Origin: Deltaproteobacteria bacterium
GTDB lineage: Bacteria > Myxococcota_A > UBA9160 > JAFDET01
Direction: 5' to 3'
NCBI GenBank assembly: GCA_019310195.1
Contig: JAFDET010000142.1
Coordinates: 1-8,308, forward strand
DNA length: 8,308 nt
Shown here: piece after piece, positions 1 through 6,586 of the stretch
How the letters are laid out: every line of letters starts with the position of its first letter
How positions within the stretch are numbered: position 1 is the stretch's first letter
Position numbers and translations under genes: made by a program
Notes under the pieces: generated by a model
The model's database searches: none
Told to the model about the DNA's origin: nothing
The model's input: the letters and a program-made list of their open reading frames with translations, nothing else

Positions 1-37
1 CCGGCCGCGAGCCCCCCGCTAGGGCCGAGCGGCGGCC

Positions 38-66
38 TTGCGGAGTCGCTTAGTCGGGTGTATAAA
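38..66 (+). promoter_or_regulatory. Sigma-70-type promoter of the TetR-led operon
   Basis: A TTGCGG element at 38-43 and a TATAAA element at 61-66 are separated by exactly 17 bp, the ideal spacing for a housekeeping sigma factor. The A/T-rich stretch around 61-70 stands out in this GC-rich sequence. Transcription would start at about 72-74, directly on the palindrome that follows. The match is by eye to the consensus hexamers; no start site has been measured. Confidence 0.65.
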
Positions 67-70
67 AAGA

Positions 71-90
71 CCTTGGTCAGTTGACCAAGG
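71..90. promoter_or_regulatory. Palindromic operator, probable site for the adjacent TetR regulator
   Basis: Two perfect 9-bp inverted arms, CCTTGGTCA and TGACCAAGG, flank a 2-bp centre (GT). Size and symmetry are those of operators bound by TetR-family dimers. The site starts 4 bp after the -10 element, covers the expected transcription start, and its right arm runs into the Shine-Dalgarno sequence of the TetR gene. A repressor bound here would block its own promoter and hence the genes behind it. That the neighbouring TetR protein is the ligand is inferred from position. Confidence 0.75.
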
Positions 91-93
91 AGG
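87..93 (+). promoter_or_regulatory. Ribosome-binding site that fixes the TetR start at 102
   Basis: AAGGAGG lies 8 nt before the ATG at 102. An in-frame TTG at 81 would place this strong site inside the coding region and leave the TTG with no site of its own, so the ATG is preferred. The first four bases of the site (AAGG) are also the end of the right operator arm. Confidence 0.7.
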
Positions 94-101
94 GCCCGGC
101 C

Positions 102-743
102 ATGATCCCCCCCCAGGCCAGCCGCGCACGACCCTCCGGCAAGGAGGACGCCCCCGCCCGGGAGAGAATCCTGGACGCCGCCCTGGCGGCCTTCGCCGAG
201 CGCGGCTTCGACGGCGCCACCACCCGGGCGATCGCCGCCGCCGCGGGCGTGAACCTGGGCCTGATCCCCTACTACTTCGCCGACAAGCAGGGCCTGTGGC
301 GCGAGGCCGTGGACCGCGCCTTCGCCGAGCTCGAACGCGGCGTGGGCGACGTGGTCCGCGATGCCCACTCGCTGGAAGACCGCGAGCGCCTGGCGCTGCT
401 GATCCGCGCCTACGTGCGCTTCGTGGCCCGCAACCCGGAGTTCGTGCGCTTGATGCACGAGGAGGGCAAGCACGAGGGGCCCCGCTTGGAGTGGCTGGTG
501 GATCGGCACGTGCGGCCCCTCTACCAGGCCATCACGCAGCTGACCGAACGGGCCCGGGGCCTGGGACGGATTCCCGCGGACATGGACCCGCTCCACCTGC
601 ACTACATCCTGGCCGGCTCGGTCGGCCTGATCTTCCATCAGGCCCCGGAGTGCCGGCGGCTCAGCGGCAGGGACCCCATGGACGACGCCATGGTCGAGGC
701 CCATGCCGACGCCGTCGTGCACCTGCTGGTCGGATCGGACTGA
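102..743 (+). CDS. TetR/AcrR-family transcriptional regulator
   Basis: A 213-residue protein of normal TetR length. Residues about 20-66 form the N-terminal DNA-binding domain: a helix starting RERILDAALAAFAERGFDG, then TTRAIAAAAGVNLGLIPYYF, which is the classic helix-turn-helix with the Y-Y-F ending before the DKQGLW segment. The rest is a helical ligand-binding and dimerisation domain containing FVRLMHEEGKHEGPRLEWLV, a pattern seen in TetR proteins linked to catabolic operons. It is first in a row of closely spaced catabolic genes and has a palindromic operator on its own promoter, so autorepression with release by a pathway substrate or intermediate is likely. The inducer cannot be read from the sequence. 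The next gene starts 33 bp after the stop. Confidence 0.93.
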   Translation: MIPPQASRARPSGKEDAPARERILDAALAAFAERGFDGATTRAIAAAAGVNLGLIPYYFADKQGLWREAVDRAFAELERGVGDVVRDAHSLEDRERLALLIRAYVRFVARNPEFVRLMHEEGKHEGPRLEWLVDRHVRPLYQAITQLTERARGLGRIPADMDPLHLHYILAGSVGLIFHQAPECRRLSGRDPMDDAMVEAHADAVVHLLVGSD

Positions 744-776
744 GAAGACACCCGTGTTGATCGAGGAGGAGAAACG

Positions 777-1691
777 ATGATCAAGGTTGCCGATCTGGCC
801 TGGCTGCGATTCAGCGCGCCGGACCTGGACGAGATGGAGCGCTTCCAGACCGACTTCGGCATGGTCCGGGCGGCGCGCAGCGACGACGCCCTGTACATGC
901 GCGGCAGCGACGCCGACCCCTGGCTTCACGAGACGCGGCGGGGCGACCCGGGCTTCATCGGGCTGGCATTCCAGGCCGCCAGCGCCGAGGACCTCGCCGC
1001 CGTGGCCCAGCTGGAGGGGGCCTCGCCGGTGGAGCCGGTGGCCGAGCCGGGCGGCGGCGCCCGGGTCCGCTTCACCGATCCCGACGGCTACTCCGTCGAG
1101 GTGGTGCACGGGCGCGAGCCCGCGCAGCCCCTGGACGTCGAGCGCGCCGCACCGCTCAACACGGGATCCCAGCGCGCGCGTCTGCGGGAGGCGCAGCGGG
1201 TTCCCGCCGGCCCCGCACGGGTCAAGCGGCTGGGCCACCTGGTGGTCCGGGTCGCCGACTTCCGCGCCAGCGCCGAATGGTACGAGTCGCACTTCGGCCT
1301 GCTGCGCAGCGACGATGTCTACCTGGGCGATCCCGAGAACGTCATCACGTCCTTCATGCGCTGCGACCGCGGCGACATCCCGGTGGACCACCACACCCTT
1401 CTGTGTGTGGGACTCGGCGAGCCCGGCTTCGAGCACGCCGCCTTCGAGGTGGAAGACTTCGATGCCGTGATGGCGGGACACGATCACCTGCGCGACGCCG
1501 GCTGGACCCACGAGAACGGCGTCGGCCGACACATCCTGGGCAGCCACGTCTTCGACTATTGGAAGGACCCGTGGGGCCACATCCTGGAGCACTTCACCGA
1601 CGGCGATCTCTTCGACGCCTCGGAGAAGCCGGGCCTCCACGATCCCGTCACCGTGCTGGGCGTACAGTGGGGACCCCCGCCGCGGGGCTGA
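777..1691 (+). CDS. Two-domain extradiol ring-cleavage dioxygenase (VOC family)
   Basis: A 304-residue type I extradiol dioxygenase, predicted to cleave a catechol-type ring next to its hydroxyl groups using Fe(II) and O2. It has two vicinal-oxygen-chelate halves. The N-terminal half (about 5-112) ends in DPDGYSVEVV and lacks the metal ligands, as usual. The C-terminal half (about 150-275) carries the metal triad H154 (GHLVV), H220 (FEHAAF) and E271 (HILEHF). Further matches to known BphC-type catalytic residues are H205 or H206 (DHHTL), H252 (RHILGSH) and Y261 (FDYWKDPWGH). The spacing between these positions agrees within one residue with biphenyl-diol dioxygenase as I remember it. An AGGAGGAGAA site precedes the ATG. 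Co-directional with the hydroxylase downstream; the substrate is unknown. Confidence 0.9.
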   Translation: MIKVADLAWLRFSAPDLDEMERFQTDFGMVRAARSDDALYMRGSDADPWLHETRRGDPGFIGLAFQAASAEDLAAVAQLEGASPVEPVAEPGGGARVRFTDPDGYSVEVVHGREPAQPLDVERAAPLNTGSQRARLREAQRVPAGPARVKRLGHLVVRVADFRASAEWYESHFGLLRSDDVYLGDPENVITSFMRCDRGDIPVDHHTLLCVGLGEPGFEHAAFEVEDFDAVMAGHDHLRDAGWTHENGVGRHILGSHVFDYWKDPWGHILEHFTDGDLFDASEKPGLHDPVTVLGVQWGPPPRG

Positions 1692-1726
1692 CCCGGAGCA
1701 CACCCAACGCCAACCGGAGAGTTCCC

Positions 1727-2215
1727 ATGAACCCCGAGGAACGTCGTCAGTTCGTCCGAGACCACCGGACCTGCGTGTTCAGCTACGCGCGAAAGTCCGG
1801 ACCGCCGTCCATGTCGATCGTCTACTACGTGATGGACGGAAACGACATGCTCGTGTCCACGATGGCCGACCGCGCCAAGGCCAAAGCCGTGGGCCGCAAC
1901 GACGAGGTCTCGCTGTGCGTCCTGGATGAGAACTGGCCCGTCACCTACCTGGTGGTCTACGGCAAAGCGAAGATCGAGACCGACCCGGACGCCGTGGTGA
2001 ACCTGATGATGAAGGTCGGCGAGCTGATGTCCGGGCAGCCGCTGCCGGAGGCCGCACGCCCGGCGGTGCAGGCCATGGCCGAGAAGGAGAAGCGCGTCGT
2101 CGTCCGGGTCACGCCTCAGGCGACCTTCGAGACGCCGCCCAAGCACCTGAACGCCGGCGACGACGGCTCGAACCTCGATCACGGCCTGGGCAACACCCTG
2201 CCCTGGCGCGGCTGA
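1727..2215 (+). CDS. PPOX-type split-barrel FMN/F420-binding protein
   Basis: A 162-residue cytoplasmic protein of the pyridoxamine-5'-phosphate-oxidase-like superfamily. Residues 12-45 give the first strands (CVFSYARKSGPPSMSIVYYV, then MLVSTMADRAKAK). Residues 58-83 contain NDEVSLCVLDENWPVTYLVVYGKAKI cut by this family's usual pattern 'R-N-D-x-V-S-L-x-V...Y-x-x-V-x-G-x-A'. This resembles the F420-dependent Rv1155-type branch as much as FMN-binding members, so the cofactor is undecided. The ATG at 1727 has GGAGAG 6 nt before it; an upstream in-frame extension overlaps the dioxygenase gene in another frame and is a shadow. It sits 35 bp after the dioxygenase and 19 bp before the monooxygenase. 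A role in reducing or protecting a pathway intermediate is a guess. Confidence 0.8.
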   Translation: MNPEERRQFVRDHRTCVFSYARKSGPPSMSIVYYVMDGNDMLVSTMADRAKAKAVGRNDEVSLCVLDENWPVTYLVVYGKAKIETDPDAVVNLMMKVGELMSGQPLPEAARPAVQAMAEKEKRVVVRVTPQATFETPPKHLNAGDDGSNLDHGLGNTLPWRG

Positions 2216-2234
2216 GGCGGGAGGCAGCCGAGCC

Positions 2235-3722
2235 GTGAACACCTACGACGTGATCATCGCCGGCTTCGGACCCACCGGCGCCACCCTGGCCGCGCTGCTG
2301 GGGCGACACGGCCACCGCGTGTTGGCCATCGAACGCGACGCCGAGGTCTACCAGCTTCCGCGCGCGGTGCACTTCGACGCCGAGGTGATGCGCATCTTCC
2401 AGACGCTGGGAGTCGTCGACGAGCTGCTTCCCCACCTACGCGCCATCTCGTGCTGCGAGTTCTGGACCGCCGATCGCGAGGTCCTGGTTCACGTGCCCAC
2501 CGACGAGCCCACCGACCAGGGCTGGCGCTCCGACTACCTGTTCCACCAGCCCAGCCTGGAGAAGGTGCTGCGCGAGAAGGCGACCGGCGAGCCGTCCGTC
2601 GAGCTGCGCCTCTGCACCGAGGTGCTGGACTTTCGCGAGGACGGCGAGACGCTCGAGGTGGACATCCGGGGACACGGCCACGAGGTCGAGCGGGTCCGCG
2701 CCCGCTGGCTGGTGGGGTGCGACGGCGCCAACAGCCTGGTGCGCCGCAAGACCGGCCTGGAGCTGGAGGACCTGATCTTCGACGAGCCCTGGGTCGTAGT
2801 CGACATTCGCGGCGCGAAGGAGCTTCGGGACGCCGTGATCCAGTTCTGCGATCCCGCACGGCCCACCACCATCGTGGCCGGCGCCCACGACATGCAGCGC
2901 TTCGAGTTCATGCTCCGGCCCGGCGAGAAGGGCGAGGAGATGGTCCGGCCGGAGCGGCTGCGCGAGCTGATGGCCCCCTGGGTCGACCCGGACAGCATCG
3001 AGATCGTGCGCGCGGCCGAGTATCGCTTCCATGCACTCGTCGCCAAGGATTGGCTGCGCGGGCGCGTGCTGCTGGCCGGCGACGCGGCCCACCAGACGCC
3101 GCCCTTCCTGGGCCAGGGCATGTGCGCCGGCATCCGCGATGCCCTGAATCTGTCCTGGAAGCTCGACCGGGTGCTGCGTTGCGGAGCCGACCCGGCGCTT
3201 CTGGCCAGCTACGGCAGCGAGCGCGCACCCCACGTGCGCACCTTCCTCGAAGCGGCCATCGCCGCCGGCCGGATCATCTGCACCCAGGACCCGGCGCTGG
3301 CGCGCCAGCGCGACAAGACCATGCTGGAAGCCCGCGAGCGCGGCGAGCCGCCGCCGACGCTCAACTCGCTTCCGCCCCTGGGCGAGGGCCTGCTCCAGAC
3401 GCCCGAAGCCGATCGCCACGCGCTGGTGGGCACCCTGGCTCCCCAGCCCCGGCTGACGGTGGATGGGACCGAGCGGCTGCTGGACGACGTCACCGGGCCG
3501 GGCTTCCGCCTCGTGCTCCGGGGGGGAGAGCCGGACGCCTCCGCCCGCCGGGCGCTGGAGCGGCTCGAGGGACACGCCGTCACCTGGCCCGATGGCGGGT
3601 TCTTCGACGAGCACGGCATCCACGCCTTCCTGATCCGGCCCGACCACGCCGTATTCGGGGTGGCCCGAACCCCGGAACAGGTAGGAACGCTCCTGGAGGA
3701 CGCCCTCGCCCGGCTGGCCTGA
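2235..3722 (+). CDS. FAD-dependent aromatic hydroxylase (MhpA/PheA class)
   Basis: A 495-residue class A flavoprotein monooxygenase that would hydroxylate a phenolic ring using NAD(P)H and O2. Seen motifs: the FAD Rossmann loop GFGPTGA at 10-16 with the acidic strand end E33-R34; the DG motif GCDGANSLVRRKTG at 161-174; and the GD motif GRVLLAGDAAHQTPPFLGQG at 276-295, followed by CAGIRDALNLSWKL. The C-terminal part has VGTLAPQPRLTV and LDDVTGPGF, typical of MhpA-like enzymes, though the protein is shorter than the roughly 550 residues of E. coli MhpA. It starts with GTG, 10 nt after GGGAGG. Next to the extradiol dioxygenase it would supply the catechol that enzyme cleaves. Family is secure, substrate unknown. 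Confidence 0.92.
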   Translation: MNTYDVIIAGFGPTGATLAALLGRHGHRVLAIERDAEVYQLPRAVHFDAEVMRIFQTLGVVDELLPHLRAISCCEFWTADREVLVHVPTDEPTDQGWRSDYLFHQPSLEKVLREKATGEPSVELRLCTEVLDFREDGETLEVDIRGHGHEVERVRARWLVGCDGANSLVRRKTGLELEDLIFDEPWVVVDIRGAKELRDAVIQFCDPARPTTIVAGAHDMQRFEFMLRPGEKGEEMVRPERLRELMAPWVDPDSIEIVRAAEYRFHALVAKDWLRGRVLLAGDAAHQTPPFLGQGMCAGIRDALNLSWKLDRVLRCGADPALLASYGSERAPHVRTFLEAAIAAGRIICTQDPALARQRDKTMLEARERGEPPPTLNSLPPLGEGLLQTPEADRHALVGTLAPQPRLTVDGTERLLDDVTGPGFRLVLRGGEPDASARRALERLEGHAVTWPDGGFFDEHGIHAFLIRPDHAVFGVARTPEQVGTLLEDALARLA

Positions 3723-3727
3723 GGCCC

Positions 3728-3757
3728 TTCGCACCGCCCGGCCGCCCGGAGTACGAT
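3728..3757 (+). promoter_or_regulatory. Candidate promoter for the acyl-CoA ligase gene
   Basis: TTCGCA at 3728-3733 and TACGAT at 3752-3757 each match four of six consensus bases and are 18 bp apart. They lie in the 87-bp gap after the monooxygenase, the largest gap in the + strand run. Transcription would begin near 3764, just ahead of a hairpin. Weak by itself; read-through from upstream is equally possible. Confidence 0.35.
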
Positions 3758-3766
3758 GGGCTCGTC

Positions 3767-3787
3767 CGCGGGGGCGATGCCCCCGCG
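3767..3787 (+). promoter_or_regulatory. Perfect GC hairpin in the leader of the ligase gene
   Basis: CGCGGGGGC and GCCCCCGCG are exact inverted 9-mers around a 3-nt loop (GAT). The stem is entirely G-C. There is no T-run after it, so it is not a standard intrinsic terminator. It ends 9 nt before the GAGGAGA ribosome-binding site (3797-3803). It could weaken read-through from the upstream operon, or protect the 5' end of a transcript that starts near 3764. Confidence 0.55.
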
Positions 3788-3809
3788 CGCAGCGCCGAGG
3801 AGACCCCCG

Positions 3810-5426
3810 ATGGAGATGCACTTCGCCACCCTCTGGGAGGCACTGGCCGACACGATCGGCGACCGCGAGGCGCTGGTGTGCGGCGACACGCGACGGACCT
3901 GGAGCCAGTACGAGAGCCGCTCGGCGCGGCTGGCGTCGGCCCTGGCCGAGGCGGGCCTCGGCGCCAACGCCAAGGTCGGCCTCTACCTGTACAACTCCGC
4001 CGAGTACTGTGAGTCCCAGTTCGCCGCCTTCAAGCAGCGCGCCGTGCCGATCAACGTCAACTACCGCTACCTGGACGACGAGTTGCACTACCTGCTCGAC
4101 AACTCCGACGCCGAGGCGCTGGTGTTCCACTCCAGCCTGGGAGAGCGCGTGGCCCAGGTGATGGAGCGCTGCCCCGACGTGAAGCTGTGGGTCTCCGTCG
4201 ACGACGGCGGCGAGACGATTCCGGGCGCCATCCGCTACGAGGACCTGATCGCCGGCCACGATCCCGCCAAGCGCATGCAGCGCTCGGAAGACGACGTCTA
4301 CATGCTGTACACGGGCGGCACCACCGGAATGCCCAAGGGCGTCATGTACAACATGGGCGGGATACTCCAGGGCTTCATTGAGCTCGGCTTTCCCATCCTG
4401 GGCCTGGGCCTGCCGGAAGTGAATGAGATCCCGTCCCTGGCGGCGAAGCTGTGGGAGGAGGGGCGCGCCTTCACCGCCCTGCCGGGCTGTCCCATGATGC
4501 ACGGCACCGGCATGTGGCTCGGCGTCCTGATCCCCCACATCACGGGTGGATCGGTCGTCTCGCTGACCGGGCGCTCCTTCGACGCCCACGAGCTGTGGCA
4601 GACCGTACAGCGCGAGCGCACCAACGAGATCGTGATCGTCGGCGACGCCTTCGCGAGGCCGATGCTGACCGCGCTCAAGGAGGCCCGCGATCGGGAGACG
4701 CCCTACGACGTGTCGGCACTGAAGCTCGTCGTCTCGTCCGGCGTGATCTTCAGCTCCGAGGTGAAGCAGGAGCTTCTGGAGTGGGGCGAGTTCGTACTCA
4801 TCGACGCCATGGGCAGCACCGAGGGCAGCATGGCGACGCAAATCACCACCCGCGGAAACGTGGGAGAGACGGCGAAGTTCTCCAAGCCGCCCACCACCAA
4901 GGTCTTCACCGAGGACGGACGCGAGGTGGAGCCGGGCTCCGGCGAGCCCGGCATGATCGCGGCCGGCGCCACCGTGCCCATCGGCTACTACAAGGACGAG
5001 GCCAAGTCCGAGGCGACCTTCAAGACCATCGACGGGGTGCGCTACTCGTTCCCCGGCGACTGGGCGCTCGTCGAGGCCGACGGCACCCTCACACTGCTGG
5101 GCCGCGGGTCCAACTGCATCAACACCGCCGGCGAGAAGGTCTACCCGGAAGAGGTCGAAGAGGCGGTGAAGCAGCACCCGGACGTGGTGGACTGCCTGGT
5201 GGTCGGCGTGGACGACGAGAAGTTCGGTCAGCGCGTCACGGCCGTGGCGTCCCTGCGAGCGGGGTGCGACGCGGACCCGGAGGCCCTGCGCCAGTTCACG
5301 CGGACCAAGCTGGCCGCCTACAAGGTCCCCAAGCAGATCGTCCTGGCCGACCAGGTGCAACGCGCTTCCAACGGAAAGGCCGACTACAAGTGGGCGCGGC
5401 AGACGGTGCTGGACGCGGTGGGCTGA
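3810..5426 (+). CDS. Acyl-CoA ligase of the AMP-forming family, FadD19-like
   Basis: A 538-residue adenylate-forming enzyme that would activate a carboxylic acid with ATP and join it to CoA. Seen motifs: P-loop TGGTTGMPKG at 168-177; GSTEGS at 335-340; the VPIGYYKDE segment at 389-397; GVRYSFPGDWALVE at 409-422 with ATP-ribose-binding D417; hinge GRGSNCINTAGEKVYPEEVE at 431-450; and catalytic lysine K523 in SNGKADYKWA. The combination of the YYKDE, FKTIDGVRY and EKVYPEEVE segments resembles mycobacterial FadD19/FadD17 ligases for branched or steroid side-chain acids, judged from memory. Start 3810 is chosen because GAGGAGA lies 6 nt upstream; an in-frame ATG at 3756 has no site and would put the leader hairpin inside the gene. 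The substrate class is an inference. Confidence 0.9.
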   Translation: MEMHFATLWEALADTIGDREALVCGDTRRTWSQYESRSARLASALAEAGLGANAKVGLYLYNSAEYCESQFAAFKQRAVPINVNYRYLDDELHYLLDNSDAEALVFHSSLGERVAQVMERCPDVKLWVSVDDGGETIPGAIRYEDLIAGHDPAKRMQRSEDDVYMLYTGGTTGMPKGVMYNMGGILQGFIELGFPILGLGLPEVNEIPSLAAKLWEEGRAFTALPGCPMMHGTGMWLGVLIPHITGGSVVSLTGRSFDAHELWQTVQRERTNEIVIVGDAFARPMLTALKEARDRETPYDVSALKLVVSSGVIFSSEVKQELLEWGEFVLIDAMGSTEGSMATQITTRGNVGETAKFSKPPTTKVFTEDGREVEPGSGEPGMIAAGATVPIGYYKDEAKSEATFKTIDGVRYSFPGDWALVEADGTLTLLGRGSNCINTAGEKVYPEEVEEAVKQHPDVVDCLVVGVDDEKFGQRVTAVASLRAGCDADPEALRQFTRTKLAAYKVPKQIVLADQVQRASNGKADYKWARQTVLDAVG

Positions 5427-5443
5427 ACACCGTGCCGGGCCCA

Positions 5444-6352
5444 ATGCCGGGGACCACGGACCGCGACCTGCTGGCGCGCCGGGACGGACCCGGCGTCCGG
5501 CGCTTCGCGCTGCAGATCGGCCTGCTGGTCGTTTCCGGAAGCGCCGGCGTCGCCCTGGCGGCGCGCGGAAACCCAGCCTGGATTGCGGCGCTGGCCGCCT
5601 GCGGCGTAGTCATGGCCGGCTTCTTCGCGCTGATGCACGAAGCGGGGCACGAGACGGCCTTCGAAAGCCTCGGCCTCAATCGGGTGGCCCTGTGGCTGGG
5701 CGCGCTCCTCATGCTCCAAGCGCCCACTTTCTTCCGCGAGTTCCACTGGGAGCACCACCGCAGCACCCAGGACCGCGAGCGGGACCCCGAGATCAACCGG
5801 GCGCCGGGACTGCTGGACGGTTGGCCGGGAAACCCGTTGCTGTATCTGGCGTTGGTTTCGGGCCAGCATCTGATGCTGGGCAAGCTGGGCTTCACGACGC
5901 TCTGTGCGCTGCTGCCGATTGCGCTCCAGGCCCGGCTCTTCCCCTTCGTGCGCCCGGCGTACCGCACCCGGGTGGCCTGGGAGAGCCGAGCGGCGCTGGT
6001 GGTGCTGGGCGGAACGGCCGCTGCGTTGCTGGCGACGCCGGGCGGTGTGCAGCTCCTGTGGGCCTGGCCGTTCAGCCACCTGGTGCTGGGCCTCTACCTG
6101 ATGCCGGAGCACACCGGGCTTCCCAATCGGGGCAGCCAGTTCGAGCGCACGCGGACGATCCAGACCACGCCCTTCGTGCGCTGGCTGATGTGGAACATGC
6201 CGTACCACACGGAGCACCACGTCCAGGCGGCCGTTCCGTTCCACGCCCTGCCCCGGCTCCACGCGCAACTCGAGCCGGAGCTGGTGCACGTGTCGCCCGG
6301 CTACGGGGCCTTCCACCGCGAGGCGCTGCGGCGGGCGTTCGGACGGAGCTGA
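5444..6352 (+). CDS. Membrane fatty-acid desaturase (three-histidine-box family)
   Basis: A 302-residue integral membrane di-iron protein. The histidine boxes are HEAGH at 65-69, HWEHH at 101-105 and HTEHH at 255-259, with an extra conserved-type PEHTG at 222-225. Hydrophobic segments lie at about 21-40, 46-64, 80-94, 150-165, 183-198 and 203-220. The tail WNMPYHTEHH...VPFHALPRLH is typical of bacterial desaturases/hydroxylases in this family. It would insert a double bond or hydroxyl into a lipid chain at the membrane; regiospecificity cannot be told. It follows the ligase by 17 bp, so co-transcription is likely. The start is uncertain: ATG 5444 has little ribosome-binding signal, while in-frame GTG 5432 has GGTGGG 9 nt upstream and would add four residues. 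Confidence 0.87.
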   Translation: MPGTTDRDLLARRDGPGVRRFALQIGLLVVSGSAGVALAARGNPAWIAALAACGVVMAGFFALMHEAGHETAFESLGLNRVALWLGALLMLQAPTFFREFHWEHHRSTQDRERDPEINRAPGLLDGWPGNPLLYLALVSGQHLMLGKLGFTTLCALLPIALQARLFPFVRPAYRTRVAWESRAALVVLGGTAAALLATPGGVQLLWAWPFSHLVLGLYLMPEHTGLPNRGSQFERTRTIQTTPFVRWLMWNMPYHTEHHVQAAVPFHALPRLHAQLEPELVHVSPGYGAFHREALRRAFGRS

Positions 6353-6357
6353 CTTCC

Positions 6358-6376
6358 GGCCCTCCCGGGAGGGGCC
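6358..6376. terminator. GC-rich palindrome between convergent genes, candidate two-way terminator
   Basis: GGCCCTCCC followed by GGGAGGGGCC forms a near-perfect inverted repeat, with one extra G in the right arm. It lies in the 27 bp between the desaturase stop (6350-6352) and the stop of the oppositely oriented small gene (6380-6382), where a shared terminator is expected. No T-run follows on either strand, so termination strength is uncertain. Confidence 0.4.
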
Positions 6377-6379
6377 AGG

Positions 6380-6586
6380 TCAGGAGGTCGGGGGCTCCTC
6401 GGCAGGCTCCTCGATCAGGCCGTAGCCGGCCAGATCATCCCGGCTGGCGACCTTGTCCTTGTCCTCTTCTTCGATTTCTTCGCGGGGCTCGCGCTGGGAC
6501 CGCATCTCACGCTTCAGCTCGGCGCGCTCGGCCTTCTTGCGCTCGCGGAGTCGCTTCTGGACGGACATCCGGTTGACTCGTGCCAT
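6380..6586 (-). CDS. Small highly charged protein, 68 residues, function unknown
   Basis: The protein begins MARVNRMSVQKRLRERKKAE, continues with a basic, Arg/Lys/Glu-rich stretch to about residue 35, turns strongly acidic (EEIEEEDKDK, 36-45), and ends with RDDLAGYGLIEEPAEEPPTS. No Cys, no signal peptide and no membrane segment are present; residues 10-45 could form one long helix or coiled coil. I do not recognise a named family. The start at 6586 is supported by GGAGAGG 8 nt upstream (+ strand 6595-6601). The same frame stays open to 6928, but that part is antisense to the reductase remnant and is not taken as coding. It converges with the desaturase gene. A nucleic-acid- or ribosome-associated role would be speculation from the charge pattern. 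Confidence 0.65.
   Translation of the reverse strand: MARVNRMSVQKRLRERKKAERAELKREMRSQREPREEIEEEDKDKVASRDDLAGYGLIEEPAEEPPTS

Noticed and set aside
1..60. Possible end of an upstream gene at the left edge
   Set aside because: Short stop-ended frames exist on the + strand, but nothing recognisable is encoded in so few bases, so no feature was called.
81..101. TTG at 81 as start of the TetR gene
   Set aside because: It lies inside the operator, has no ribosome-binding site of its own, and would bury the strong AAGGAGG that serves the ATG at 102.
38..760. Open frame overlapping the TetR gene in another frame
   Set aside because: The translation is low-complexity Arg/Pro/Gly-rich, while the other frame gives a complete TetR protein with a proper ribosome-binding site.
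757..784. Inverted TTGATC / GATCAA around the dioxygenase ribosome-binding site and start codon
   Set aside because: Arms are only 6 bp with a 16-nt loop that leaves the ribosome-binding site exposed; a chance pairing is likely.
1277..1726. Upstream extension of the PPOX frame back into the dioxygenase gene
   Set aside because: It overlaps 400 bases of a clear gene, its translation is Arg-rich without motifs, and the ATG at 1727 has a suitable ribosome-binding site and the normal family N-terminus.
2436..5444. A 1002-codon open frame on the minus strand across the hydroxylase and ligase genes
   Set aside because: It is antisense to two well-supported genes. Long antisense open frames are expected in GC-rich coding DNA, and its translation shows no domain or motif I recognise and is rich in His, Arg, Gly and Val as in such shadows.
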